From Sinohyriopsis cumingii (lineage: Eukaryota > Mollusca > Bivalvia > Unionida > Unionidae), in contig CM068828.1 of the NCBI GenBank assembly GCA_028554795.2, positions 14,994,814 to 15,058,813 on the forward strand: a stretch of DNA of 64,000 nucleotides, read 5' to 3'. The translations under genes were made by a program, and so were the position numbers. The notes beneath the pieces were generated by a model. It searched no databases. It was not told the origin of the DNA and worked only from the letters and a program-made list of their open reading frames with translations. Below, in pieces: positions 1-9,700 of this stretch. The first letter of the stretch is position 1; each line of letters starts with the position of its first letter.

Positions 1-292
1 GCTTTGGATTGGACAGACAACATATCCCAATGTTTAGCTAAACGAGGAGGAAGTCCTTTCCTTTCCTTTTCTTTCCTTTTTAGCCGGAGAGTGGTGTGCA
101 CTTCTATTAGCGGACATCTTTGGGCGTTCAGGAGCACAAAAACACTAATCCCCATCCTTTACTGCAGGTCTCTTTTATACTGGAATGCGTAGCCACTGAT
201 TGTCTTTACTTCGTATCAACTTGATGACAGACATCACACGTAGTGGAGGGGTTCGCAAAGGACTAAATCGGGAATTTCTTTCTTGGACAAAT
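1..292. other. Non-coding, no recognisable feature
   Basis: I see no convincing gene here. It is probably part of the decayed Polinton-like element that runs off the left edge of the window. Confidence 0.3.
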
Positions 293-868
293 TCAGTAAA
301 CTCTGTAACATGCCCGATCTCTCTTGGACTTTGATTTTGGGGAGGATACTTTGTGATCAGCTGCCACTGCAGCTAAAGAGGATGAGGGCGTCACCGCTGG
401 GGAAGAAGATCTCGGAGATATGGCTTTCCATTGTTTCATAATATGAGGAAGAACGGGTGTCAAATTGGGTTTGGCAGGCAGCACCAACAACGGAGAAGTG
501 GAAGAACCATAGCTGCAGGTCGTGGTTTGCGAATGTAAGGTTGTATACTTACTGAAGTGCCTCTCTTGCGGGTAGAAACTGTTTTCTGTGGGCTTTTCTT
601 TTTCTGGGGACTTTTCGTTTTCTTTTTCTGTGGGTTTTCCTTTTTCTGGTGCTGTGACCTGGTCTTGACACCGTTTCTCTTTTTCATCTTTGGGTTCGTA
701 TGGCTTTTTTGGGAGTGACTTTTTTCTGGGAGAACTTTTGGGGGCATTGTGATCCCATTTGAATAGGGAGCAAATGATGACACCTCCTAGAGAACCGCTA
801 CCTCCAGGTTTCAAAATGATTTGCTTTTTGGTTTGAGTATCGATGCGGAAATCGGCCAGTTGCGTCAA
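293..868 (-). CDS. Lys/Pro/Glu-rich hypothetical protein of decayed Polinton
   Basis: This 191-residue reading frame is rich in Lys, Pro, Glu and Ser, with short repeated KEKPTE-like blocks at about residues 70-95. No domain is recognised. It lies downstream of the ATPase relic on the same strand, so by position it may be an accessory or virion gene of the decayed element. The frame begins at a TTG rather than an ATG, so the true start is uncertain. An overlapping shorter frame (460-783) is equally Lys-rich, so which frame was used is also unsure. Confidence 0.3.
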   Translation of the reverse strand: MTQLADFRIDTQTKKQIILKPGGSGSLGGVIICSLFKWDHNAPKSSPRKKSLPKKPYEPKDEKEKRCQDQVTAPEKGKPTEKENEKSPEKEKPTENSFYPQERHFSKYTTLHSQTTTCSYGSSTSPLLVLPAKPNLTPVLPHIMKQWKAISPRSSSPAVTPSSSLAAVAADHKVSSPKSKSKRDRACYRVY

Positions 869-984
869 GCTGCTTTGTTTCTGTCACAAACGCGTTTGGT
901 TTGATGAGGAATGTGAATGATGCCTTCCAGTAATTGACGTGCTGTCACCATAAACCATTGTAAAACTTCTTTGAAAATGGCTTC

Positions 985-1545
985 TTAGACACGAACACAC
1001 ATTTGTGGATATTTTTCGCGACTGAAGCTGTACAAGGCACGAATAAATTTGACGGGAAGATGAGACTGAAGGAACGTCATGTTGACGCTGTGTGAGATAG
1101 ACCCAAAATGACTTTTTGTTAAGTCGACGACGGGGACGTGTACACGACAGCCCCCACCCCCACCCCCGTCTTGGCACCAGTAATGAAACAGATGCGTCCG
1201 AAATCGCAAATAATCGGGAGTAGTGGGTTTTAAATCCACGAGTATATAGGCGTTTGGGGTTTGAGTGGCATCGTCGTACGCATGAGTCAGCCAAGGGGTT
1301 CCTAACTGTTTGGCTAAGACTTGCACTTGCGATTTATCTTTATGACTTTTAAACAAGACCACGTAATGTGTATTGAGACTGATGGTCCGATGGGCTTTAC
1401 TTCGTTGAAACAAATTTTGGGCGATGTAAATGACACTGGCATTACGATGATGTCCTTTGCGCGTAAACCACAGTTTAATTTCTTCTTCGTCTTCTCTTAA
1501 TATGTCGTCGAAGATGCCCAGATGGGTTTGACTGGGGTCAGACAA
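985..1545 (-). pseudogene. Packaging ATPase relic, C-terminal half (copy A)
   Basis: The translation carries a Walker-B-like LGIFDDI near its start, then a basic FTRKGHHRN stretch and ASVIYIAQNLF. This order (Walker B, Arg-finger-like region, sensor strand) is typical of FtsK/HerA-type genome-packaging ATPases of Polintons and adintoviruses. The Walker A half lies upstream at 2099-2332. The segment between about 1080 and 1579 recurs at about 1580-2078, so the 3' half of the gene has been tandemly duplicated. A C-rich tract near 1150 encodes a Gly run. The gene is broken and non-functional. Confidence 0.7.
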
Positions 1546-1579
1546 GATCCCGTCGTCTTCGCCAGGAATGCCTTACACA

Positions 1580-2098
1580 AATGTTGACGCTGTGTGAGAC
1601 AGACCCAAAATGACTTTTTGTTAAGTCGACGACGGGGGCGTGTACACGACAGCACCCCCCCCCCCTCGTCTTGGCACCAGTAATGAAACAGATGCGTCCG
1701 AAATCACAAATAATCGGGAGTAGTGGGTTTTAAATCCACGAGTATATAGGCGTTTGGGGTTTGAGTGGCATCGTCGTACGCATGAGTCAGCCAAGGGGTC
1801 CTAACTGTTTGGCTAAGAGTTGCACTTGCGATTTATCTCGAGGGCTTTTAAACAAGACCACGTAATGTGTATTGAGACTGATGGTGCGATGGGCTTTACT
1901 TCGTTGAAACAAATTTTGGATGATGTAAATGACACTGGCATTACGATGATGTCCTTTGCGCGTAAACTACAGTTTAATTTCTTCTTCGTCTTCTAACATG
2001 TCGTCGAAGATGCCCAGATGGGTTTGACTGGGGTCAGACAAGATCCCGTCGTCTTCGCCAGGAATGCCTTCCACAAACACGATGGAATCACCTTGACT
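1580..2098 (-). pseudogene. Packaging ATPase relic, duplicated segment (copy B)
   Basis: This is a near-copy of about 1080-1579, with scattered substitutions and small indels, including a different length of the poly-C tract near 1650. It sits directly next to the Walker-A part at 2099-2332, so it is probably the original continuation of the ATPase, while copy A is the duplicate. An in-frame stop separates it from the N-terminal part. The same IFDD Walker-B sequence is readable near 2000. Confidence 0.65.
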
Positions 2099-2332
2099 TT
2101 ATTGCAAAAGACCGTACGCCGATTGCCACTCTTTGTAACACCACACGATCCGTTGAGGTGAAAGATCGATCAAATAATGTTTATGTTCGGTCAAACGTTT
2201 GACAAATTCGGTTTCCCCAGAACCGCTGGGTCCGGCAATTAACATGTTAAAGGGATTGCGAAGATACAAGGCCTCGCAACGATCAAAGTCGATGACTTTG
2301 AAAGTGGAGGAAGAGGGAGCAGAGATAGCCAC
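2099..2332 (-). pseudogene. Packaging ATPase relic, N-terminal part with mutated Walker A
   Basis: The 77 residues include NMLIAGPSGSGETEF, which aligns with the P-loop GPSGSGKT of Polinton/adintovirus packaging ATPases. The invariant Lys is Glu here, so ATP binding would be lost. The frame stops after a GLLQ sequence and homology continues in the duplicated segments at lower coordinates. In the family, this ATPase pumps the genome into the capsid. Here it marks a dead minus-strand element. Confidence 0.75.
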
Positions 2333-2550
2333 TGTGTAGGGAATGTCACTTTTGACACAAAGACAAACAAGACAAGAGTTTTTATACTTTTTTCCGGACA
2401 GGTATATTGATTATTTACAATGGAAAAACACGAAAGACAAATATACATAAAAGCCACATGGTTAAGTACACCGATAAAATACACATTACAACGATCAAAG
2501 AGGAATATAAACAAGTCTCTGTACAGCATGTTTTTGGTAACCAATGTGTC

Positions 2551-2829
2551 CTAGGGACAGTGTGTAATGTTCTTACAGTATCTACATTGGTTACAGCCAC
2601 ACAGGTCTTTCGGGAATGTCCATGACAGTCCTGTCCTCAACAGAATGGTTGTCCTCGGTGGCTCTTCTTCTGAGACTGTCACTAACACAGGTTTAAAAGT
2701 TACTTTTTTCACCGGATGTTTGAATTGAGGATCAAAACTATCGGACATAATTACCCACTTCTTTGGTCCAAGCCTCGAAGCCCTCACTTTTCCAGTCAGG
2801 TACATCTTTCCAGTGAGGATGTAAGTTAC
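2551..2829 (-). pseudogene. Unrecognised gene remnant of decayed Polinton
   Basis: An 84-residue frame ends in a Cys-rich tail (CGCNQCRYC) and overlaps another short protein-like frame. No known domain is recognised. It lies between the ATPase and BIR relics on the same strand, so it may be an accessory gene of the element. The Cys pattern could be a zinc-binding end, but this is weak. Confidence 0.25.
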
Positions 2830-3681
2830 AAGCTACAACACACATCGTCGTACACATCTTCAGTACCTAAAAGTTGACGAATCTTTTTTCCCGTAAAGGT
2901 CGAGAAATATCCAGACCAAAACGCAAGGTTTTTAAATGTCTCTAGTAGACATTTAAATGGGCAACATTCGTGTTTTATTTGGTAGTAAGTACTGTTCGTA
3001 TACATTCAACAAGGAATCGGCTGGTAAACGAAACCCAGAAAGCAAGTCACTACAACGCACACCACACGTCGACCCAATTCAAACGGACACAGTTCTCGTA
3101 ATAAGTGTCGATAATCCTCCACCGTTTGAATACTCGCATTGATTTCCTTTCACGCAGTTTGTTGTATCACCACTGATAAAGGTCGTGGCATGGTAGCCCG
3201 TTTTATACCTCTTTTTGTCGGAGGCAATAAGTGTACTTTCTGCACAGAGATGATCGTACTTCACTTCTAATTGTCCTTATTTTATTTTATATCTTCTCCT
3301 AGAGCGAAAGTGAGTAATTTCTGACCACTGCAATTGAGGGTAACGGTCACGAATGTCAATAAAATCTTCTAATCTAAACAGTCTGAAGCGGAATAATCGG
3401 ATGAACGCAGACTTGATCCAGAGAAATCTGGCAAATTTGTTGACTTTTTTCACTTTCCTCTTGTGAATTTCTCAACACAAAAGTTCTACAGTCACCAGTT
3501 GATATTTTGCTCTGGCGAGTCCCTGCCAAAAAACATCCTTGTATATCTTCTCTTGCAGTTTGTTTGGTAATCCTTGAATATTACTTTTCAAATGGGCTTT
3601 AAATACTTGTATCGGTGTTGTTCAACGTATGACTCCTAGCCAAGCTGGTTTCTTAAACGACATGGTATGCCACGTCAATGA
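2830..3681. other. Decayed element DNA, no supportable gene
   Basis: Only short frames without recognisable motifs occur (for example 3079-3264 on the minus strand). This is probably eroded coding DNA of the Polinton-like element. Confidence 0.3.
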
Positions 3682-4017
3682 CTAGGGTCCCACTAAAGGT
3701 AGATATTTACAATGCGGAGACCATTGAGCATGTTCCAGATAAGCCGAATCTTTCTGCTCCCACTGGTGTAGTGACACACCGCAACTGAAGCACTTGACTT
3801 TATCCCCTTTGCTCAAGTGGATAAATCCGGCTCTGGCTAATTCTTCAGGGCTAGGTCCTCCCAGATGATTATGCCATTTTTCTTGGAAAGTTTGGAATCG
3901 ACTTTCAAAGTTGCAGTATTCAGGCAAAGGCACAGGGAACGAATATTCGCCTTTCACAGGTTCATTTCGATGAGGGTTCGGTGAAATCAGCAGGAGTTGC
4001 TCAGTTTTCGATGACAT
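3682..4017 (-). CDS. BIR-domain (IAP-like) protein
   Basis: The 111-residue frame holds one complete baculoviral IAP repeat. Visible features are the GxHxxxxGDKVKCFSCG core and the zinc ligands Cys76, Cys79, His96 and Cys103, with WEQKD and EHAQWSPHC around them. BIR proteins bind caspases or their regulators and block apoptosis, and several large DNA viruses and adintovirus-like elements carry them. No RING domain is seen. The frame starts at an ATG and the domain is uninterrupted, unlike its decayed neighbours. It may be a captured host IAP piece or a recently active viral gene. Function in host-cell survival is inferred from the family only. Confidence 0.75.
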   Translation of the reverse strand: MSSKTEQLLLISPNPHRNEPVKGEYSFPVPLPEYCNFESRFQTFQEKWHNHLGGPSPEELARAGFIHLSKGDKVKCFSCGVSLHQWEQKDSAYLEHAQWSPHCKYLPLVGP

Positions 4018-4399
4018 CCATAGGGTGTTAGCTGCATGGTTTCACGTAGAGGATGACATCCACCATGAAAACCAGTAAAGAATACACGATGAGTGTCATC
4101 GCTTTCGCATCCGTCAGGTTTGACACGCACAGCATCACTTTCCATGGTAGATGTAGTGGTCACAGCGTACGGCATCTCTCTCATCGCAAGGCACAGCATC
4201 GCACTCCACTTGATAATCACCGAATTTGAATGATGTCTATTTAAACGTATTCATCTTTCTCGCTTGGTCTTGCTAGTTACAATGAACTATCTGTCTTGGA
4301 CGTTGTCCGTTTTTATATTCTGATCAACACACACTCTCTTCTGGTACACGATTTGATACAGTTTTTCCAAGCGTCTACTGACGATTTAATGTGCGGGTA
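4018..4399. other. Spacer between BIR gene and polymerase relic
   Basis: There is no recognisable product. A short minus-strand frame at 3987-4220 has no motif. Confidence 0.3.
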
Positions 4400-7051
4400 A
4401 ACGTAGAATATTGTGCGGTTCGTAAGTGGTCATTTTAAAGTTTCCACTGTTGCGATAATTGAGAGTCAATCCTTTCACTTCACACTTTTCCTTGTTTGTC
4501 TCGGCATTCGTAGCCGTAATTTTTAGCAACCCCACTATCAAAACTTATAATCTTGTTGTCGTGGTGTTCCTCCGTCCAGGCTCCTAAACGGTCTCCTTCG
4601 ATGTCAAGGTGACGTTGACCCCAGGCGATCGATGTAGATGTAACTTTTCGTTTCAAAGTACAGGACGCGATCTCCTAATTGGTGTAACTTTTCGTACAAT
4701 TTTTAAGCAAACATATACTGTCACGTAAGCCACAATGATGACATTTCCAAATTCGTCGGCTTCTATAAAGTCCAGTTCTTATTCGTAACTGATCGGGATT
4801 AAATCCTCACGAACGACGTCCACGTGTTTCATGTATTTGGTTTTGTCATGAATCATCTGTAAGTATCAGGAAGGTTCTGTCAAATAGTTGAGTAAACACG
4901 GTCGTTGTGCCATTTTACCCCACAAACAATTCAACATCACTTTGGCAAACGATCGCCTACCTTCGTTTTTCTACACGTGGTCTAAACTGATGATTTCCTG
5001 CTCACATTATTTCTCTTTGAATTTCATTCGGTCTTCGGGAGTGTGGCACCAGAAAGGATAGCCACTGGTTTCTTGTTTCAGTTTCAAAAAGGCATCCACG
5101 TAGTCTGCGAAAATGCCTCGTCCCTCTTGTGATATTTTTCTGTCTTGGAAAAGGGGTAAATTTCGTACATTTTTAACAGTTGATATCCCATGTCCATAGC
5201 TTTAAACAATTCCATGCTGACCCACGTTCCCGTCAAGGCGCGTTCTTCCTGGGTTTGCTGACAAGGCTGATCTTGGCACAAGAACGGCACAAGGGAAACA
5301 TCAGTTTTCCTTGGCAATGGTGAGGTAAAGCGGGATGATACAAATCCGTGAGAGGCAAAACTGTGCACTTGGTCAAGCCTTCGTATTGTCGAATGTTGTC
5401 CCGGTCGATGTGTTCCATCAGCAATTGCGGGTGCCCTGTTGAAGAAGTGACAATATTTTCACACGTACGAATACAGTGAACACACGTCCAAGTAATTGAT
5501 TACTTCTCCTTTCTCCTCGTCGTCTTGGTACAGCAAACAGGTAGAATTTATCCGTCCTCCGTACAAACTATGTCACGGGTTCAGTGGGTCCACTAACTTG
5601 TAGCTTTCCACGATGCGTTTAAACTCGGGATCGGTTTTCAAACAGTGATCGTACTCATATTCCCACATTTCCACCACTTGGTATCCTTGTTGTTGTAACT
5701 TCAATCGCCGCTGACAAGTGGTCTAATACAAGTCTTCCATGGCCCGTTGTAAAAATTGATTTTTAGTGTCAAGTTCAGGGTAACAAAGGGGACATCCATC
5801 AAATAAGCAACTTTAAATTCGTACACGATCTTGGGGTTTTCTAAGTCCCAACCATCCACCAAATACGTTCCGATGGTCTTTTCGCCTCCCCGGTTGCAGA
5901 CCGGACATGTTGGATCCATTTGTCTTCCTTGCCGCACAAGTAATGTAGCCAGCGTAGGGCTTTGACTGAGTATTGACGTTTGACAAAGTTTGTCGTGTTG
6001 AGGGCTGATGAGAGCCAGGGTGTTTTCGGGTATGCATCATTGCCTGTACACTAAGGAACACGCTTTGGCAATGGTGAAGGCTTATTTCAAAGGATCGATC
6101 CCTCCGTGTTTCATGAACAGTTCTCGAAATTTTCCACAGCAGCGCCATAAAATGTCCACGTTGGAACGACAATACTGTAGCATTTCTTCCTGAAAGTCAA
6201 AGGGGTCTGAGGCGTGAGTCTGGTACCAAGCGTAGAAAGACTGTCGCTCTTCGGTACACATGTTGTCTGGGAGGCAGTCGTGAGCCTCAGGCAAATGAAG
6301 TATAACGGCATGTTGATTGGCTTCGGTATTCAAAAAGTGCGGAAATAGCTTTTAGCCATTTCTGTCATCCAAACATTTTAGGCATTAGACTCAAAGGAAT
6401 GGCCAAGTAACTCATCAAATCTTAAACTGCACTTGTCCCACATGCATGGAAATGAGTTTGGCTCCGTTCAAAATCACTTTCGGACGTTCGGTACTTTGTT
6501 CCGTATAGTATCTCAAAAGAAACTGTCCATCGTATCCCGAGAAATTGTGAGCCATAACCGTGGCATTCCGATGACAATCTGCATAACGTTCGATGTCCTC
6601 TTGGCTCCAGGTCTCATCGATGCGGTCTAGCATCCATTGGGCGAAATCGACTAGCGTGTTCGGTCCCCGAAAGTTTTTTCACGTCCTCTAGGAATCTTGC
6701 TGCAATGAGGGCAATGACTAAAGATAGGCTCATGGATGCACTTCTCGCACGCTCGATGAGCCACACAGAAATTAGGAATGTGAATGCCTGTATTTTGCTT
6801 GCATTCGAAATCGAAAAAGATGAAATTCCCTTTCTTCTTGTCATCTTCCTCCGCTTGTTTGGAATGGTATTTTTGAATGTATCATTCGTGTTAAAAGTCC
6901 ACGATTTGGTGACAGATGTGACATCGCATCTTTCCTGAATATACGTGTGCTTGAAATTGTTGATACGTATGCCTTGTCCACAAGTAGGGCACAATCCCAG
7001 GAGTTGACAAGCACTTTTCTTTAATAAGGACCTACACTCACGCATTGACAC
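4400..7051 (-). pseudogene. Protein-primed type family B DNA polymerase relic (Polinton PolB)
   Basis: Fragments in several minus-strand frames are collinear with a Polinton polymerase. From the N-terminal side they are: a Cys-rich segment near 6990-7040; Exo I FIFFDFEC near 6810; Exo II AHNFSGYDGQF near 6560; Exo III YCRSNVDIL near 6160; the GTYLVDGWD region at 5820-5890; motif A DVCSLY near 5490; the EERALTGTW region near 5250; a motif-B-like AKVMLNCLWGK near 4940; and a motif C decayed to YFETKS near 4660. The aspartates of the normal motif C are gone, and many frameshifts and stops split the gene. In the family this enzyme replicates the element and proofreads. The gene is long dead here. 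Confidence 0.85.
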
Positions 7052-7138
7052 ACGTACATCATAGGCAAAAATAAAGAATTTTCAGTTTTAATTTGATTTT
7101 GGCAAAATGAAAAGTATCACTTTTCGAGAGATGTGGGT

Positions 7139-7154
7139 GGTTCTGAAAAGGACC
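7139..7154 (-). terminator. Histone-mRNA-type 3' stem-loop (minus strand)
   Basis: The minus strand reads GGTCCTTTTCAGAACC followed by ACCCAC and, shortly after, CTCTCGAAAAG. This fits the metazoan histone 3' end: a 6-bp stem with a four-base loop, an ACCCA tail and a purine-rich downstream element. One stem pair is mismatched. It lies about 140 nt downstream of the minus-strand gene ending near 7292. Confidence 0.6.
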
Positions 7155-7192
7155 GTTGGGTGGGGGGTTTTATAATAAAAAAAACACCCAAC

Positions 7193-7208
7193 GGTCCTTT
7201 TTAGAACC
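7193..7208 (+). terminator. Histone-mRNA-type 3' stem-loop (plus strand, inverted partner)
   Basis: The sequence is GGTCCTTTTTAGAACC with the same ACCCAC tail and CTCTCGAAAAG block. It is the inverted copy of the 7139-7154 element and shares its single stem mismatch, so the two arose by inverted duplication. Confidence 0.55.
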
Positions 7209-7291
7209 ACCCACTTCTCTCGAAAAGTGATACTATTCATTTTGCCAAAATCAATTAAAACTCAAAATCCTTTTTTATAATATAAAAAAAC

Positions 7292-7887
7292 TCAGGAACG
7301 GGACGTAATCCGCTTTAACTGCCTTAAGCCTTTGCAACGACCAATGTATACTTCTCGACTGGTTCCTGTCGATGATTTGGTAGAAATCGCTAGGGTGGGC
7401 ATCTCAGGCATAGTAACAGGTTGGGCTCCTTGACCCGAGAAGGTCTTTTTCTCTTGGATCGTATTAAAGAAGTCTGATACATTTGTTTCAGACTCCTTAA
7501 CTCTGCTAAAATGTCTAAGAGTACCGTCACCGTTTGACTTTCACTGTCCTCCTTCTCTCTTAGACCTTGTTTCTTCTCTGCTTCTTCTTCGTGTCGTTTC
7601 CTTCTTGCTTCTTCTTCTTCTTCTTGCTGTTGAAGGAGAAAATCTTGTTCTGCTTCTTTCTGCTGATGTAAAAATTTATCCAATTCTTCTGTATGTCTCT
7701 GTTTAAGTGAGTAAGTAAGGACAACGTGGCGAAGATACTGGTACCGGAATAAATTCTTGCGAAGAAGGAAGAAAATCGACTAAATCCCAATTAAAATCAG
7801 TCTCTTTGGAAGTAAGACTGTGTTGACTTTGGTAGCCGCTGAAAATCCATCGCTTCGCTTCTCCACAGCCGGTAAACCCCAATTCAT
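7292..7887 (-). pseudogene. Coiled-coil Glu/Gln-rich protein of decayed Polinton, frameshifted
   Basis: The minus strand opens with an ATG at 7887 (MNWGLPAVEK...). It passes through a lesion near 7700 and continues as a Glu/Gln/Lys-rich coiled coil (7390-7683, with a QQQEEEEEARRKR run) followed by a RSLKQMYQ segment. A C-terminal frame ending near 7292 reads through an RCKGLRQLKR sequence. At least two frame changes break it. Similar coiled-coil genes occur beside the polymerase in Polintons, but no specific function can be assigned. Downstream lies a histone-type stem-loop. Confidence 0.45.
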
Positions 7888-7938
7888 CTTCTTCTTAGTT
7901 TCGGTCGCATGAATTCACGGCGCACAGACGCTAGCGCA

Positions 7939-7947
7939 TCTATATAG
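7939..7947. promoter_or_regulatory. TATA-like box between divergent genes
   Basis: The sequence TCTATATAG sits about 52 bp from the ATG of the minus-strand coiled-coil gene and about 80 bp from the plus-strand frame at 8026. It could serve either direction. This is suggestive only. Confidence 0.35.
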
Positions 7948-8025
7948 GGAATGTGAGGGAACAGGCAACTCTCTTCGGATTAGAAGACAGACTCCGTACT
8001 GTGACTGATTTCTGTAACGCCTCTA

Positions 8026-8364
8026 ATGATTGGTGAAGAAACTCAATCCGTTTTGATCCGCTTTTCAACTATTAATAACCCTGTTCACTTCATTCCCTTC
8101 ACCTGTTCTCGTCACAAGATGTGGAAAAACGTAGAATCATCTACCCTCCTATCGTCGATTCTTCCGTACGGACTTACCCATGAATGTCAGATCATCATGG
8201 ACAATTATCCGGATCACCGATATGAGCGCTTGGAAAAGACGAATATATGTGGAGAGACAAGGCTGTCTGAAGAGAGTCCTCATCTACGGCCCAGAGGTCA
8301 GAAGAAGTTTGAGGAAGAGAAAAAGACCTATGCTATGCCCTCTATGTTAACGGAATCATGTTAA
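8026..8364 (+). CDS. Hypothetical small protein followed by histone-type stem-loop
   Basis: A 112-residue frame runs from an ATG to a TAA just before the stem-loop at 8379. No domain is recognised. A second frame through the same DNA (from an ATG at 8222) is very basic (RRSLRKRKR). Which frame was used is unclear, and a frameshift between the two is possible. A TATA-like box about 80 bp upstream and the stem-loop 15 bp downstream give this stretch the layout of a compact histone-like transcription unit. The protein itself does not match any core histone that I can recognise. Confidence 0.35.
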   Translation: MIGEETQSVLIRFSTINNPVHFIPFTCSRHKMWKNVESSTLLSSILPYGLTHECQIIMDNYPDHRYERLEKTNICGETRLSEESPHLRPRGQKKFEEEKKTYAMPSMLTESC

Positions 8365-8378
8365 CAAAAACAAACAAG

Positions 8379-8394
8379 GGCCCTTTTCAGGGCC
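8379..8394 (+). terminator. Perfect histone-mRNA-type 3' stem-loop
   Basis: GGCCCTTTTCAGGGCC is a perfect 6-bp stem with a TTTC loop, preceded by an A/C-rich leader (AACAAACAA). It is followed by ACTC and, 10-15 nt on, CTCGAAAAGATT, which resembles the downstream element bound by U7 snRNA. It directly follows the stop codon of the frame at 8026-8364. Confidence 0.65.
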
Positions 8395-8669
8395 ACTCAT
8401 ATGCCTCGAAAAGATTTGCTTTCTTGTCTAAATATTTTTTAGTCGGTTGTATAGTTGTTTGTGTGATAGATTAATGTTCATCCATCTATGTCCGTATGTA
8501 TGCTGTATGTGTTATATATGTCTATGTCCCGCCAGTCCCACCCCGCCAAGCGTTCTAGGTTTTTCCCGCTCTTTGGTCCGATTGAGCTCAGCCCCTTGCT
8601 ACATTATTACCAATCTCCAGTACCATGACGTCACCTCACCTGTTCAAATCCTATTGTCTCTATACATCA

Positions 8670-8830
8670 CCTCCACTTCTCCTTGTCCGTATATCGTCCC
8701 AATATTCCCCATGTTCAATTCACATTGTCCGTATATCGTCCCAAGGTGTTTTTGACTGAGATTTCCATTGTCCGTATATCGTACCACGACCTTATTGACT
8801 GGATTTTCCATTGACTGTATAGTATCCCAC
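8670..8830. repeat. Short interspersed repeats of a TTGTCCGTATATCGTCCCA unit
   Basis: The unit recurs at least three times at intervals of about 45-55 bp, with variants near 8682, 8728 and 8770. No coding potential is seen. Confidence 0.5.
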
Positions 8831-8889
8831 TATACTACTGATATCTTGCATTTTGTTCCTGACATTTCGGGCTTGTGAACTCTGGTATG

Positions 8890-9700
8890 AAAGATGAAAG
8901 TTGCAGGATATCAAGTGTGTCACTGTTATCAATTGTCTAAAACAGCATTTCTGCGGAGACGGGATAATAAAAAGTAAAAATTTTTTGTACAGTCATCGGA
9001 TAATAGAAAGTGACAACGGAAAAGCATTAGTCCATACATGCGATAATAGAAAGCGACAACGGAACAGTATTTCTCCATACATGGGATAATAGAAAGTGTC
9101 AGCATCATTTCTGCAGAAATGGGATAATATAAATTTACAACGGAACACTATTTCTCAATACACAGGATAATAGAAAGTGACAACGGAACAGCCTTTCTCC
9201 AGATATGGGATAATAGAAAGTGACATGAGAAAAGCATTCTCTTCAGACACAAGATAATAGAAAGTGGCAACAGAACAGTATTGTCCCAGACATGAGATAA
9301 CATAAAGTGACAAAGGAACAACATTTCTCCTGACATGGGATAATAGAAAGTGGCAACGGAATAGCATTTCTCCAGACACGCGATGAGAGAAAGCGACAAC
9401 TGAAAAGCAGTTCTCCATAAATGGGATAATAGAAAGCGACAACGGAAAAGCATTTCTGCAGACACGGGATAATATATAGTAGCGACAAAGGAAAATTATT
9501 TGAACAGACATGGAATAATCAAAAGTGACAAAGGATCAGTGTGTTTCAAGTATGGGATAACAGAAAGTGACTACGGAACAGCATTTCTCTAGACATGTGA
9601 TAACAAGTGATAACTGAACAGCGTTTCTCCAAACATGAGATAACAGAAAGCGAATACAAAAGAGCATTTCTCCATACCTGAGATAATAGGGAGTGAAAAT
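8890..9700. repeat. Minisatellite, about 42-43 bp unit
   Basis: About 19 imperfect copies of a unit containing CATTTCTCCA, ATGGGATAATAGAAAGTGACA and ACGGAACAG. The copies diverge noticeably, so the array is old. Long minus-strand reading frames here (for example 9148-9511) are products of the periodicity, not genes. Confidence 0.85.

Larger units (their letters stand above)
7085..7265. repeat. Long palindrome containing two histone-type stem-loops
   Basis: About 80 bp on each side of a short AT spacer (around 7168-7182) are inverted copies with few mismatches. Each arm contains a 16-nt stem-loop, an ACCCA tail, a TCTCGAAAAGTGAT block and a TTTTGCCAAAAT block. It lies between the polymerase relic and the coiled-coil gene. 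It could form a cruciform in DNA, and in RNA it looks like two histone-type 3' ends placed in opposite orientations. Confidence 0.8.

Noticed and set aside
8026-8364. A core histone gene upstream of the perfect histone stem-loop
   Set aside because: I compared the frames with H1, H2A, H2B, H3 and H4 C-terminal sequences and found no match, only a weak KKT...AM resemblance to H4.
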